Assembly (NCBI RefSeq): GCF_024323335.1
Contig: NC_066581.1
Location: 349,436,409-349,500,408, forward strand
Direction: 5' to 3'
Length of the DNA stretch: 64,000 nt
Origin: Lathyrus oleraceus
Taxonomy: Eukaryota > Streptophyta > Magnoliopsida > Fabales > Fabaceae
Shown: piece after piece, positions 9,940-22,640 of the stretch
How the letters are laid out: the number at the start of each line of letters is the position of its first letter
Numbering within the stretch: the first letter of the stretch is position 1
Position numbers and translations under genes: made by a program
Notes under the pieces: generated by a model
The model's database searches: none
The model's input: only the letters and a program-made list of their open reading frames with translations
Told to the model about the DNA's origin: nothing

Positions 9940-12900
9940 GTGGGTTGGGAAACACTGTGTGAGAAATCTGAGTGTACTGTGCAAGGTAGAAAGATGAACG
10001 GAAACGGCAACATGAACACCAAACTTCCAGTATTTGACGGTAAAAACTGGAATCGTTGGATGATCCAAATGCGTGTACTGTTCGGTGCTCAAGATGTTCT
10101 AGATCTTGTCACTGATGGTTATGTTCCGGTAGCAGCAGATGCGACGGATGAACAGAAAAACGCGCAGAAGGAAGTAAGGAAGAAGGATCAGAAAGCATTG
10201 TTCTTCATTCATCAATGTGTTGATGTAAATGTGTTTGAGAAGATTGCAGATTCAACGACAGCAAAGGCTGCGTGGGACACACTGGTTAGATGTTATGGTG
10301 GTGACGCATCAGTGAAGAAGGTGAAGCTTCAGTCCTTGAGAAAGCAATATGAGAATCTCAACATGAAGAATAATGAGAAAGTTTCTGAATACATCTCTAG
10401 AGTGATTCTGATCACTAATGAGATGAAAGCGTGTGGAGAAACTCTTTCTGAAGAAACAATCATGGAGAAGGTATTGAGATCCCTTACCTGTCAATTTGAT
10501 TACATTGTGGTAGCAATAGAACATTCCAAAGATCTGAGCACCATGAGAATTGAAGAGCTGCAGAGCAGTCTAGAAGCGCAAGAGTTGCGTTTGACTGAGA
10601 GAACTTCTGAAAGGGAAGTAGAGCAGCAGGCTCTGAAAGCAACTTCTGATAGGAGGTATCAGAAGCAGTCAGAAGCCAGGAGAAGATCTGATGGTGGTCA
10701 GAAGTCAGAAAGCTCAACCTCTGATAGACAAAAGAATGCTCAGAAGGGAAAAGAGAAGTATGACAAGAAGAAAATCCAATGTTACTGCTGTAAGAAGTTT
10801 GGTCACTTTGCTAGAGACTGTTGGTCAAACAAGGAGAGAAAATCAGAAGAAGCAAATATAGCCAGAAGTTCTGATGACGAATCTGTGCTATTGATGGCCT
10901 CTGAATCTGATAATATGGATCTGATAGACTGGTGGTATATGGACACTGGCTGTTCAAATCATCTTACTGGAAACAAGAAATGGCTGGTTGACTTTGACTC
11001 TGAAAAGAGGACAAAGATCAGATGTGCTGATGACAAATATCTTAATGCAGAAGGTATGGGAAATGTCAGAGTGACTCTGAACAATGGGAAAACAGCATTG
11101 ATTCAGAACGTGTGGTATGTACCTGGCATCAGAAGCAATCTGATGAGTGTGGGACAATTAATTGAGAAAGGTTTTTCAGTTACCATGAAGGACAATCTTC
11201 TGAAGCTGTATGACTGCAATCAGAAGTTGATTATGGAGTCAGAACAGGGAAGGAATAGAACATTCAAGGTGAATGTCAGAACTGCAGACTCAGAATGTCT
11301 TAGTGCAACAAGTGCTGAGAAGGAGAGTGAGCTGTGGCACAGAAGATTTGGTCATTTGAATTTCAGAAGCTTAAAACATTTGAATTCAAAGAAGTTGGTA
11401 CATGGAATTCCTGCAATTAAGAAGCCTGAAAAGTCATGCAAAGTTTGCATGGAAGGAAAACAACCACGATTGCCATTTGCGTCAGAAACTGCTCCAAGAG
11501 CAAAACATGCCTTGGGAGTTGTACATTCTGATGTGTGTGGTCCATTTCCAGTAGCATCGATTGGAGGGAATAAATACTTTGTGTTATTTGTTGATGAATT
11601 CACAAGAATGACATGGGTATCCCTTATTAAGTTTAAACACGAGGTGTTTGATGAATTCAAGAAGTTCAGAATGAAGGTTGAGAATCAGAGTGGTCAGAAG
11701 TTGAAGATTCTTAGAACTGACGGTGGAGGTGAGTATAACTCCAAAGAGTTCCAGAAGTTCTGTGAGGAGAATGGAATTGAGCATGAGGTTACTGCTCCTT
11801 ATACCCCTCAACACAATGGTCTTGCTGAAAGAAGAAACCGCACTTTGCTTGATATGGTGAGAAGCATGCTAAAGGAGAAGAAGCTTCCTCAGAAGCTCTG
11901 GGGAGAAGCTGTTGCCACTGCAACGTATGTACTCAACCGATGTCCTACGAAGAAGTTGAAGGAAATAGTTCCAATAGAGAAGTGGACTGGAGATAAGCAA
12001 AGTGTTAGTCATCTGAAGGTGTTTGGTTCTGTTTGCTATAAACATGTTCCAGAAGCCAGAAGACAGAAGCTGGATGATAGAAGCAAAGTGATGATTCTGA
12101 TAGGGTACCACAGTACAGGTGCATACAAGCTCTATTGTCCAGAAACCAATAAAATTGAATTCAGCAGAGATGTGATTGTGAAGGAATCAGAAGTTTGGAA
12201 TTGGGATAAGTCTCAATCTGATTCTGATGTTAGAACTTCTGAAGAAAGGTCAGAGTTAAGAATTTCTGAGGTTGGAGTAAACTCTGACGTTGATTCTGAC
12301 TCTGATAGTGATCCAGAATCTGATGTTCCAGACTCTGATGTTCCAGACTCTGATGTTTTAGACTCTGATGATCCAGACTCTGATGATCCAGATTCTGGTG
12401 GCAATTCAGACTCTGGAAATATGCCAGACCCTGAAGATGGTCAAAGTTCTGGAGGAAGTCAACCATCTGAAGCTAGAAACTCTGAAGCTCAAGACTCTGA
12501 ACAAGTTCAGAGACCACAAAGAATCAGAAACATTCCCAGAAGATATGCAGAATTTGACATGCTGCAAGACACTGAAGTAGACTCTGAAGGAGAAGTTATT
12601 CAGTGTGCCATGTTAGTAGACTCTGAACCCATAAGTACAGAAGAGGCTCTTAAGCAGAAGCTCTGGCTGAAGGCCATGAAAGAAGAACTTGATGCTATAG
12701 AGAGAAACAAGACTTGGAAGCTGACAGAACTTCCAAAAGATAAGAAAGCCATCAGCGTCAGATGGGTTTTCAAGCAGAAGTTAAAGCCAGATGGTTCAAT
12801 TGGCAAACATAAAGCAAGGTTGGTAGCCAGAGGATTTCTACAGAAACCTGGGCTGGATTACTCTGAAGTGTTTGCACCTGTAGCAAGACATGAAACAATC

Positions 12901-14169
12901 AGAATGGTGATTGCAATAGCTGCTAACAGGAATTGGCCTCTGATGCATTTAGATGTAAAATCTGCATTTCTAAATGGTCCATTAGAAGAAGAAGTTTACG
13001 TGTCACAACCTCCTGGATTTGTGAAAAAGAATCAGGAAGGGATGGTGTACAGATTATACAAAGCTCTATATGGATTGAAACAAGCGCCCAGAGCTTGGAA
13101 TCAGAAGATTGATTCATTTTTCAAGAAGCAAGGCTTTCAGAAATGTGAGATGGAGTACGGTGTCTATGTTCAGCATACTTCTGAAGGAAATATGACTCTG
13201 GTATGTTTATATGTTGATGATATACTGCTGACTGGAAGTTCTGAACATGAGATAGCCAAGTTCAAGAAAGTTCTGATGAATGAATTCGAAATGACTGATC
13301 TAGGCAAAATGACATACTTTCTAGGGATGGAGTTCAGATACTCTGAGAAAGGTATTATTTTGCATCAGCTCAAGTATGAATTAGAACTTCTGAAGAGATT
13401 TGATCTGAAGAATTGTAAGATTGCTGTCACACCTTCTGATACAAATCAGAAACTGGATTCTGACTCTGATGGAAAGGATGTGGACGCTACAACCTTCAAA
13501 CAGTTGGTTGGTTCTCTGAGGTATTTGTGCAATACCAGACCTGATATTTGCTATTCAGTTGGGATGGTTAGTAGGTTCATGAGTAAACCTAAGTGGTCCC
13601 ATTACCAAGCTGCAGTCAGGATTCTGAGGTATATCAAAGGAACTTTGAAGTATGGAGTATTATTTCCTTCTGGAAGAAAGGATGAGTCAGAACTTCTGAG
13701 TTATTCAGATTCTGATTGGTGTGGAGACAGAGTTGACAGAAGAAGTACGTCTGGGTACTTATTCAAATTTCTGGGAGGTCCCGTTTCTTGGTGTTCCAAG
13801 AAGCAACCTGTTGTGGCGTTGTCAACTTGTGAAGCTGAATATATTGCAGGTGCTGTTACTGCATGCCAAGCTGTGTGGATTCTGAATCTATTGCAGGATC
13901 TGAAGATTAAAGTAAACAAACCTCTGAAGCTGATGATTGACAACAAGTCTGCAATCAATCTTGCCAGAAACCCAGTGTTGCATGGGAGAAGCAAGCACAT
14001 TGAGACCAAGTATCATTTTCTGAGACATCAAGTTCAGAGGGGAGTGTTAGAAGTTGTACACTGTAGCACTCAGAAGCAGTTGGCAGATGTTCTGACGAAA
14101 GCTATCAAGACTGATCAATTCCTCAGATTAAGGGATGGAATTGGTGTTACAAGTTTTGATGGAATATGA
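9940..14169 (+). CDS. Intact copia Gag-Pol polyprotein
   Basis: The frame is 1409 codons long. The ATG at 9940 gives the longest form. Codon 19 (9994, [19 protein letters not shown]) fits the family N-terminus better and may be the true start. Domains in order: UBN2-type Gag (about 30-215); CCHC knuckle C281-x2-C-x4-H-x4-C294; aspartic protease with D335-T-G; HHCC pre-integrase H467, H472, C500, C503; integrase triad D531, D594, E630 with DD35E spacing; a Ser/Asp-rich linker (about 765-840); reverse transcriptase with D1005 in [11 protein letters not shown] and YVDD at 1091-1094; RNase H with YSDSDWCG (about 1255) and STCEAEY (about 1295). All key residues are present. It is expected to make the virus-like particle and to copy and integrate the element. 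Confidence 0.95.
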   Translation: MGWETLCEKSECTVQGRKMNGNGNMNTKLPVFDGKNWNRWMIQMRVLFGAQDVLDLVTDGYVPVAADATDEQKNAQKEVRKKDQKALFFIHQCVDVNVFEKIADSTTAKAAWDTLVRCYGGDASVKKVKLQSLRKQYENLNMKNNEKVSEYISRVILITNEMKACGETLSEETIMEKVLRSLTCQFDYIVVAIEHSKDLSTMRIEELQSSLEAQELRLTERTSEREVEQQALKATSDRRYQKQSEARRRSDGGQKSESSTSDRQKNAQKGKEKYDKKKIQCYCCKKFGHFARDCWSNKERKSEEANIARSSDDESVLLMASESDNMDLIDWWYMDTGCSNHLTGNKKWLVDFDSEKRTKIRCADDKYLNAEGMGNVRVTLNNGKTALIQNVWYVPGIRSNLMSVGQLIEKGFSVTMKDNLLKLYDCNQKLIMESEQGRNRTFKVNVRTADSECLSATSAEKESELWHRRFGHLNFRSLKHLNSKKLVHGIPAIKKPEKSCKVCMEGKQPRLPFASETAPRAKHALGVVHSDVCGPFPVASIGGNKYFVLFVDEFTRMTWVSLIKFKHEVFDEFKKFRMKVENQSGQKLKILRTDGGGEYNSKEFQKFCEENGIEHEVTAPYTPQHNGLAERRNRTLLDMVRSMLKEKKLPQKLWGEAVATATYVLNRCPTKKLKEIVPIEKWTGDKQSVSHLKVFGSVCYKHVPEARRQKLDDRSKVMILIGYHSTGAYKLYCPETNKIEFSRDVIVKESEVWNWDKSQSDSDVRTSEERSELRISEVGVNSDVDSDSDSDPESDVPDSDVPDSDVLDSDDPDSDDPDSGGNSDSGNMPDPEDGQSSGGSQPSEARNSEAQDSEQVQRPQRIRNIPRRYAEFDMLQDTEVDSEGEVIQCAMLVDSEPISTEEALKQKLWLKAMKEELDAIERNKTWKLTELPKDKKAISVRWVFKQKLKPDGSIGKHKARLVARGFLQKPGLDYSEVFAPVARHETIRMVIAIAANRNWPLMHLDVKSAFLNGPLEEEVYVSQPPGFVKKNQEGMVYRLYKALYGLKQAPRAWNQKIDSFFKKQGFQKCEMEYGVYVQHTSEGNMTLVCLYVDDILLTGSSEHEIAKFKKVLMNEFEMTDLGKMTYFLGMEFRYSEKGIILHQLKYELELLKRFDLKNCKIAVTPSDTNQKLDSDSDGKDVDATTFKQLVGSLRYLCNTRPDICYSVGMVSRFMSKPKWSHYQAAVRILRYIKGTLKYGVLFPSGRKDESELLSYSDSDWCGDRVDRRSTSGYLFKFLGGPVSWCSKKQPVVALSTCEAEYIAGAVTACQAVWILNLLQDLKIKVNKPLKLMIDNKSAINLARNPVLHGRSKHIETKYHFLRHQVQRGVLEVVHCSTQKQLADVLTKAIKTDQFLRLRDGIGVTSFDGI

Positions 14170-14170
14170 A

Positions 14171-14178
14171 TTAAGGGA
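14171..14178 (+). promoter_or_regulatory. Polypurine tract of the complete copia element
   Basis: TTAAGGGA lies between the polyprotein stop and the TG of the 3' LTR. The same motif precedes the 3' LTR of the relative at 20006. Confidence 0.7.
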
Positions 14179-14392
14179 TGGTATTAAATTTTATTAGATT
14201 TAATTCATATTTAAATTGTATTATTTTCTTAGCCCCTAAGTTTGTTAGAGGGTATTTTAGTATTTTATCCTATTATAGTAACCCTAGTTTTAGCTTATAA
14301 ATAGGGTGTCAATCATTGTAACTTTTAATCATGTTTGTAGCCGTCATTCTCTGAATAGAATATTCATCTTTCATTCTACCTTTGCACCAACA
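14179..14392 (+). repeat. 3' LTR of the complete copia element
   Basis: This is 214 bp, beginning TGGTATTAA and ending CACCAACA. Apart from T/G at position 3 and G/A at position 9, I read it as identical to the 5' LTR. Confidence 0.92.
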
Positions 14393-15532
14393 GTAGTAAG
14401 TTGAAATTTGGAACATACTTCAAAATGGACTAGTGGGTGTACCCAACCCTGGTGTTGTGTCCTTAACCAATGAAACCCAACATGTGCTGAAACAGTCGAC
14501 ACTTATTGTAGGGGGCACATGGTCATCTAATTACTATGCCTTGTTCAATCAACTATATAACTGTCCTAAAATAACATGAAAGCAGATTACTTTAATTCCC
14601 CTTTATTTAAAATAATTATACTTCAAAAAGGACGTTTCAATAACTTTATTTCTAATTTAATCACACAAATTACTCAATTATTATTGCATATGTCACTTAT
14701 TCTTTCTCATTCTATTCAAATTGTTTCTCCTTCTTTATTAGCCTATTCAAATTTTAAATTTTAAATTGTTTTCAATTTCATATTTTTTCTCTCCTTTCAT
14801 TTATATTTTCTCTTGTTCCTCCTTCTCATTTTTTATTATGTCATTTTATTTTATTCACATTTTTTTTCAAATTTCAAATCTCTTTTATATTTTTTTTTTA
14901 CGTTTTTTTCCGACACTTTCTCACTTTTATTTTTAATTTTTTAACACTTCATTTTTTTTCAAGAACTTCCTCGTATTCCACAATTTGAAACGCTTTATTA
15001 TATTTTTAATATTTGAATTGCTACTAGTAGCATTCCTTTAACATCAATCTTTTTAAAAAATTTATAATAATCTAAAAACATTCTTCAGAACTTTTTAATA
15101 TGTAATTTTTTTTGTCTTCGACCTACTAAACTAACTAATTCGATTTATAAGTTACTTCTGTCATCAAGTGATTTCAACCCCCTTTCAATCGTAGTTACGG
15201 AGAATCAAACCATACATATTTAAATTTTAGAGTTTAAACAAGTGAACTTAATAATAAATGTAAGTACTCTATTAAATTAGATCAAATTAAGATATTGTTA
15301 TAAATTATATACATCAACTAAATACAAAAACTATTTACTTCTTCATCTTCTTGAACCATACACTCCGCAATTTTACCAAATGTCTTAGGAAGAATCATAT
15401 TTGAACGGTTAATACAAACATATCTTATTAAAATACGTCTAAATTGATCGGTCTCTTGGTACGATTCACACTAAATATTAAGAACATGATTCTCATATCA
15501 TCGTTATTTTGAAGTTATGTGTTAGTAAATTA
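14393..15532. other. Intergenic, T-rich
   Basis: This is sequence between two related copia elements. It has long T-rich runs (14760-14960) and short meaningless frames. I see no gene or repeat with clear ends. Confidence 0.5.
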
Positions 15533-15768
15533 TGTTACAATGTAATTCAAATTCAAGTCATTTGAGTTTGCGTTTGAATTTAGTGTACATTTGAATTTGG
15601 ATGAATGTATTTAAACCCAATGTCAGTTGCATTTGTAACAAAATTCTTCATTTTTTAGAAAGTTTGAAAAGTTAGTTACATTTTTACTCTCTTCTCAATT
15701 CTTTACAATTCTTTCATCTTCATCTTCTTCTCTTGTGCATCAATGAAGGTTTAGCGTAAACTCCAATA
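15533..15768 (+). repeat. 5' LTR of the decayed copia element
   Basis: This starts TGTTACAATGTAATTC and ends CTCCAATA directly before the ATTGGTATC primer site. The canonical terminal CA has become TA. Confidence 0.75.
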
Positions 15769-15933
15769 ATTGGTATCTAGAGCTCCGGTTCTAATTCATG
15801 GGAACTACGAGTATAGTGAGGTGTGTGATTGATTTCTTTCCTGAAATTTGCATTGAATTGAATTTTGAAATTGAAGAGAATCACACATCTTAATTCTCAA
15901 GGTTTGGAAAACACGAATGTTGGTGAGAACTGA

Positions 15934-18900
15934 GTGATTTGCACAAGAACGAATCTGAACAACAGAAACGGTAGCTTGAATACAAAACCTCAAGTATTCA
16001 ATGAAAAGAATTGGAATCAGTGGTTGATTCAGATGCATGTGTTGTTTGGAGCTCAAGATGTTCTTGATCTCATCAATGACGGTTACACGCCAGTTGCAGA
16101 AAATGAAACAGAAGTGCAAATAAATGTGTAACATGAAACAAGGAAGAAGGATCAGAAGGTGTTTGAGAAAACTGTTGATTCGACAACGACGAAGGCGACG
16201 TGGGATACACTAGTACGGTGTTATGATGGTGACATATTAGTGAAGAAGGTATAATTGTAATCCACACGCAAGCAATTACATCTCTAGAGTGACTATGGTC
16301 ACGAATGAGATGAAGTCTTATGGAGAAATGCTCTCTGAACAAGTAATCATTAAAAAGGTATTCATATCACTTACTCCTTAATTTGATTACACAGTTGTAG
16401 TCATAGAACGCTCTAAAGACACCAACACCATGAGAATTGAAGAGCTTCAGAGTAGTTTAGAGGCACAAGAGTTGCGTCTGGATGAAAGAAACTCTGAAAG
16501 GGAGTCAGAATAGGATCTGAAAGCTCAGACTCTGAAAGCTTCTTTTGTCAAGAAGAACCATAAGTAAGCTTGGCGAGAGAAAAAAAAAGTATGGGTAGTG
16601 CGCAGAAGTCAGAACTCTCCAATCCAGGTGAGAAGAAACATAAGAATGTTCAGAAAGGAAATAAGAAGTTTGATAAGAGAAAGGTCCATATCTACAGTTG
16701 CAACAAGTTTGACCATTTTGCTTATGATTTCTAGTCAAATAAGGTTAGCAAGGGTGAAAAAGCTAACATAGCCATATGGGATTCTGATGATGAACTTGTG
16801 TTATTGATGGTATCTGAGAATGTAGGTGGGAAAATGGTATACTTGTGGTATATGGACACTGGTTGCTCAAATCACCTAATTAGAAACAAGCAATGACTTG
16901 TTAATTTTGACTCTGGTAGAAAGGCCAAGATTAGATGTGCTAATGATGAGTATCTGAATGCTGAAGGAATGGGAAATGTCATAGTGAAATTGAACAATGG
17001 AAAAATTGTATTGATCAAGGATGTACGGTATGTTTCTGGCATGAATAGAAATCTGATAAGTATAGGGAAGTTGGTTGAAAAAGGTTTTTTAGCAATCATG
17101 AAGGACAATCTCTTGAAGTTGTATGACTGTAATCAGAATCTAATTATGCAGTATGAACTTGGAAAAAATAAGACATTCAAAGTGAATATTGCAACAACAG
17201 ACACTCAATGCCTTAATTCTAGAAGTGTTGAAGGGGAAATGGAGTTATGGAATTCTAAAGATTATGGCACTAGAGAAATCATGTGATATATGCATGAGAG
17301 GCAAGAAACCAAGATTTCCATTCTCATCAAAAATTTCTCCAATAGAAACTCATGTTTTGGGTGTGGTGCATTCTGATGTATGTGGTCCATTCAAGTACAT
17401 TCACTTGGAGGGAACAAGTACTTTGTGTCATTTGTGGACGAGTTCATAAGAATAGCATGGGTAGCACTTATAAAGTTCAGACATGATGTGTTTATTGAGT
17501 TCAAGAAGTTAAAAGTGAAGGTTGAAAATCAAGTAGGACAAATACTGAAGATCATCATAGCTGATGGTAAAGGTGAGTTCAATTCAACAGCGTTCAAGAA
17601 GTTTAGTAAGGAACACAATATTGAGCATGAGGTGACTTCTCCATACACTTCATAACATAATGGTCTTGGTGAAAGGATAAATAAAACTCTACTTTACATG
17701 ACAAGGAGCATGTTGAAGGAGAAGAATTTACCTCACACATTATGGGGTGAAGCAATTGCCACATTAGAATATGTGCTCAACAAATGTCCAACAAAGAAGT
17801 TAAAGGAAGTAGTTCCTATTAAGAAGTGGACTGGTAGAAAGAAAAGTCTGAGCCATTTCAATGTGATTGGTTTTGTATGTTACAAACATATACCAGATGC
17901 TACTAGAAGGAAATTGGATTACAGAAGCAAAGTCATGTTACTTATAGATTACCACAGTAAAGGTGCTTGTAAGATCTAGTGCTCAGTTGCAAACAAAGTT
18001 GAAGTCAACAGAGATGTCATAGTGAAATAATCAAAAACATGGGATTGGAGAAAGTCTTAATCCAACTCTAGTGCAGTGTAAACACTAGAGTCTGATTCTG
18101 CCTCTGAAGAACATTTTGCCTCTGAAGGTGATTCTGACTCAAAGGTGAGTCTGAATCTGAAGATCACTCCGACTCTGAAGGTGACTATGGCTGTGAAAGT
18201 GACTCTGACTATGAAGGTGAGTCAGACTTTGATGGTGGATCTGACTATGTAGGTGATCCAACCCTGAAGGTCATCCTGCCACTGAAGGTGGAGCTTTTGA
18301 AGGTGGTCTTGCTTTTGAAGGTGAACTTGCATAGTTCCATATGCCATAAAGAGTTAGAGAGATACAAAGGAGACATGTAGACTTTGATTTGCGGCAAGAT
18401 ACCAAGATTGACTCTAAAGGGAAAGTTATACAGAGTGCCGTGATGGTGGACTTTGGGCCTGTCAGCACCAATGAGGCTCTCAAAAATAAGGTATGGATGA
18501 ACGTCATCAAGGAAGAGCTTAAGGCCATCAAAAGAAATAAGACATGGGAATTGACTGTACTACCTCAAAACAAGAAAGCCATCAGTGTGAGATGAGTTTT
18601 CAAGATAAAGCTGAAGGCATATGGTTCAATTTCCAAGCATAAAACAAGGTCAGTAGCTAGAGGATTTCTACGAGGGTTAGACTACTTTGAAGTGTTTTCA
18701 CATGTAGCTAGACATGAAACCATAAGATTGGTTATTGCTATAACTGCAAGTAGGAATTGGCCTCTGATACACTTAGATGTAAAGTAAACTTTTTTGAATG
18801 GTCTATGGCAAGAAGAATTTTATGTGTTATAATCTACTGGTTTTGTGAAAGAGAACAAATAAGGGATGGTGTACAAGTTGCATAAATCCTTATACGGGCT

Positions 18901-19981
18901 GAAACAAGTTTCAAGGGCTTGGAATCTGAAAATTGATTCATTTTCAAGCATCTGGGATTCAAGAAATGTGAAATGGAATATGGTTTGTATGTGCAACATA
19001 CTTATAATGGAAATGTGATTATGGTGTGTCTTTATGTAGATGACGTACTTCTGACAAGGAGTTGTACTTCTGAGATAAACAAGTTCAAAAAGGTGTTGAT
19101 GAATGCATTTGATATGACTGACCTAGGAAACATGGTATAGTTTATAGGGACGAATATTTTATGTTATGAGAAGAGAATTATTATGCATCAATTGAAGTAT
19201 GAACTTGAGTTGCTGAAGATATTTGAGCTAATGAATTGTAAGTCAATAGTCACACCTACTGAAACAAATCATAAGCTGAACCCTGATGCTAATGGTGGGG
19301 ATGTAGATATTATAACCTTCAAACAATTAGTTGGCTCTCTGAGATATTTGTGTAATACCGGGCCTGAAATATGTTATGCAGTTGGAATGGTAAGTAGGTT
19401 TATGAGTAAACCAAATTAGTCACATTACCAAGATGTAGTTAGGATTCTAAGGTATATAAAAGGGACTATGAGGAATGGAAATTTGTTTCCATCTGAAGTG
19501 TCAAATGATGCTGAGATGATGTTACTCAGACTCTGACTGGTGTAGGGACATAGTAGACGGAAGAAGTACTATAGGGTACCTGTTCAAGTATCTAGAAGCT
19601 CCCATTTCGTGGTACTCCAAGAAGAAACCAGTTTTTGTGCAGTTAACTTGTGAAGCATAATACATAGTTGGTGTATTGTCAGCATGTCAGGCTATTTGAC
19701 TGATGAATTTGCTGCAGGAACTGAAGTTCAAGGTGAGCAAATCAGTAAGGTTGATGATAAATAATAAGTCAGCCATAAGTCTTGCTAAGAATCCAGTGTT
19801 ACGTGGAAGAAACAAGCACATTGATACTAAGTATAATTTTCTACGCAATCAAGTTCAAAATGGAGTACTTGAGGTTGTTCAATGCAGTAATCAGAAGCAA
19901 CTTGTAGATGTGATGACTAAGGTGATAAAAACTGAACACTTCATCAATTTAAGGGATGAAATTGGTGTTGTTGATTTTTAA
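15934..19981 (+). pseudogene. Copia gag-pol pseudogene
   Basis: This parallels the intact polyprotein along its whole length in many short frames. Recognisable pieces are the Gag start (KPQVFNEKNWNQW, 15985), protease YMDTGCSNH (about 16850), integrase [10 protein letters not shown] (about 17365) and later HNGLGER with the catalytic Glu retained, RT VCLYVDDVLL (about 19030), and RNase H EAEY degraded to EA*Y. The zinc knuckle has lost essential residues (SCNKFDHFAYDF followed by a stop). Part of Gag, with the FFIHQCVDV stretch, and the HHCC histidines are deleted. More than ten stops are visible. It cannot encode a functional product. Confidence 0.88.
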
Positions 19982-20005
19982 TCTTGAATATGAATTAAGG
20001 GATGA

Positions 20006-20227
20006 TGTTGCAATGTAATTCAAATTCAAGTCATTTGAGTTTACATTTGAATTTGGGTGAATATTTTTCAACCTAATGTCAGTTGCATTTGTAACAAAAT
20101 TCTTCATTTTTTAGAAAGTTTGACAAGTTAGTTGCGTCCGTTTCATTATCTCTCGCTTTCTCTCTGCAATTCTTCTTTATCTTCTTCTTCTTCTCTTGTG
20201 CATCAAAGGAGGTTTCATCGATTAACA
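20006..20227 (+). repeat. 3' LTR of the decayed copia element
   Basis: It begins TGTTGCAATG after the purine tract and probably ends at CGATTAACA. It aligns with the 5' LTR but has substitutions and short indels, mainly in the CT-rich second half. Confidence 0.7.
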
Positions 20228-21369
20228 AATGATGATACTCAATACTAACTAACCTTCTTGTGTTGTGGTGATTGAGACAAATATTCATTTGGTTTAGTTT
20301 GTCATTCAAATCAGACAATGTAGCATCCACACTAATACTAAAAAATAAAGAGCAATCCTCTTTTGTAGTAAATTGAAATTAGGTTAAAGTTCATTTTGAA
20401 TAAGTACAAGTAAGAAGAGTTTATTGTTCTGTGGAACAAATGAACCAAGCACACCAATTTCTACAAATTTTTATGCATTATATAGCCCATATAAATTGTA
20501 GGTTTGTTTGACCATATAATTTTGTATTGATATGATTTAGATTCTATAATCCAAACTCAAAATTGACGTGTCTTACGTGGGTTTAGATTCTATGATTTGA
20601 ACGTGCAAGACCCTCATAGTATGTGTTTGGATTATAAAATATAAACACAACTTTTGCAATAAAATGTATGTTTCGCTTATATTTGAACTTTTATTTTACA
20701 TAAATAACAACATATTGAAGTATTTAATTAATTGATAGATACAAATCATATCATATATTAATAATATGTTAGCTCATAAATGACATATATTTTGCAAAAT
20801 GTATTAATCATATAATGGGATGACGCTTAAATAGTTAAATGACTTAGAGCATGAATCTTTCATTGAATTTAACTGAATGATGCATCCATCACGCATGCAG
20901 AGTCTTATTAAATGATTAATCAATAATTGGTGTTTAATAATAATTGAATATAATAGAGAAAATAATTTATTATTAGAAGAAAATAAATTTTAATACTATA
21001 TTATCTATTATGGTAAAAAAAAAATCAATCAAGAGAGAACTAAACTTCAACAATCTACAAAAATTGCATTTGATAGTGAAAAAATCATACATGTTAAAGA
21101 CTCACATTTTATATAAAGAATGATGAACTTAAAGTAACAAATTAAAATTAAGAGAAATATGTTATCAAGAATTACCCAAGCATATCAAAATTCTACTCAC
21201 ACTTACTCAAAACATCACAAGACTTACTTAAATAAAAATGAGATATCATACTCGTGTATATAAGTATGTGGTTAGTGATTTAGCTAATGAGTTTTCATAT
21301 TAAAGGTCATAGAATATCATATAGATTCAAACTATTAATTACATATAGGTATAACCTATTATGAGAATA
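20228..21369. other. Intergenic, no gene recognised
   Basis: This is AT-rich and non-coding. Two loosely similar segments at about 20540-20650 share GATTCTATGATTTGAAC-like words. Nothing else stands out. Confidence 0.5.
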
Positions 21370-21374
21370 ATTAT

Positions 21375-21743
21375 TGTTAAGAAATGTGGTTGGACCTAAC
21401 TCAACCCTATAAAACCGGTTGGTAGAGTGGGGATTGCTCCCACTTATAAATACATGTTCATGTCATATATTATCTGATGTGAGACTCTTAACACACTTCC
21501 TCATGCTCAAGACAAGATAACTAGAGCGTGGAAATAAATGGCGGGTGACCCGATAGTAGAAACTATAGTAGTTTGCATACTAGATCTTAAACGAGACTCT
21601 GATACCATGTTAAGAAATGTGGTTAGACCTAACTCAACCTACAAAATCGGTTGGTAGAGTGATGATTGTCCCCACTTATAAACACATGTTCAGGCCACAT
21701 ATTATCTCCATGCTACATATTATCTGATGTAGAAGTCTTAACA
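21375..21743 (-). mobile_element. Complete TRIM (miniature LTR retroelement)
   Basis: The terminal direct repeats are 21375-21493 (119 bp) and 21608-21743 (136 bp), each TGTTAAGA...TCTTAACA. Read on the minus strand, the internal 114 bp starts with TGGTATCAGAG, a Met-tRNA primer site placed directly against the 5' LTR. It ends with GAGGAAGTG, a polypurine tract, directly against the 3' LTR. The flanks 21370-21374 and 21744-21748 are both ATTAT, a perfect 5-bp target duplication. It has no coding capacity, so mobilisation must come from enzymes supplied in trans. The LTR length difference comes from an extra TATTATCTCCATGCTACA-like segment in the 21608 copy. I see no 5S-like promoter, so it is not a Cassandra element. 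Confidence 0.92.
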
Positions 21744-21916
21744 ATTATATTCAATCATAAGTATATTCATAATTCAATATCATACTCAATAAGAATATTG
21801 ATATTATACTTCTACTTTTATATTTATGATTTCACATGTGTGGAATGTTGGTGATAAAATAACATAATTATTGTGTATTTTCTAACAACATTGGCATATG
21901 CATCAAATTATGATGC

Positions 21917-22027
<111 letters not shown>

Positions 22028-22289
22028 TAGTATAATAGAATGAGACTTCATAAAATTATTGTGTATTTTGAAGTCTTTTCAAAAATAACATAATGCGTGC
22101 AATATAATCATAAACATTCGAGAAACATATTAGATTACACACAGTGAAAATATATAAAATTTTATTTTAACTATTATTGAGGATATAACACACAAGTAGT
22201 TATGAATTTTCATTAATAACATAAAAATATAATATCCTAAATATAAATCTATAATATAAAATAATATGATTTTCATCACTCCAGGTTAA

Positions 22290-22640
22290 TATGGTGTAGT
22301 AAAAAAAACGACCTTCCATGAACTAATGCATCTACAAAGGCACCTCGTCAAATGTCACTATAATCTCCCACAAGTAGATGGGTGTTGCTCGTCTCCTTGT
22401 GCCACCTCTCATAAAGGCTATTAGCAAATCATAATCACATATGTTGTAACATGTGATGGAAAACTCATACAATTCATTATCACTAATAGTATTAGTGAAC
22501 CATATTTCATTTGAAGTAACCAAACTAATGACCTTTTTATGTTTCTTGTCACATTAAATGGCTGGTTATCGAGCTTAAAAAGAGTCAATTTAGAAGCAAC
22601 TAAAATAAGTGTATGTTTGGTCATATGGAAAGAAGCCTCG
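22290..22640 (-). pseudogene. Plant mobile domain fragment
   Basis: On the minus strand one frame reads ITCYNICDYDLLIAF. A neighbouring frame continues YERWHKETSNTHLLVGDYSD, and a third gives TFDEVPL. Joined only as an alignment path, this follows the plant mobile domain (MAIN/MAIL and Mutator/gypsy-associated) motif of a (V/C)ERWHxETSxFHLPxGEMTITLDDV type. At least two frame changes and stops are required. I infer an old fragment of a transposon-carried or MAIN-like gene. The similarity is from memory, and the fragment is short. Confidence 0.5.

Larger units (their letters stand above)
9590..14392 (+). mobile_element. Complete Ty1/copia retrotransposon
   Basis: This is a 4.8-kb element with two 214-bp LTRs that I read as differing at only two positions near their starts. 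It has a Met-tRNA-like primer-binding site, one uninterrupted gag-pol frame and a polypurine tract. The flanking 5-mers are CTAGT and GTAGT, a target duplication with one mismatch. The intact frame and similar LTRs suggest a recent and possibly still competent copy. Confidence 0.93.
15533..20227 (+). mobile_element. Decayed copia element related to the intact one
   Basis: It has the same order as its neighbour: an LTR beginning TGTTACAATG, a TGGTATCTAGAGC primer-binding site, a broken gag-pol, an AATTAAGGGATGA tract, and an LTR beginning TGTTGCAATG. The LTRs (15533-15768 and 20006-20227) differ at many sites and by indels, so the insertion is old. The flanking 5-mers AATTA and AATGA are a duplication with one mismatch. 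The LTR sequence differs from the 9590 element, so this is a sister family. Confidence 0.85.
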
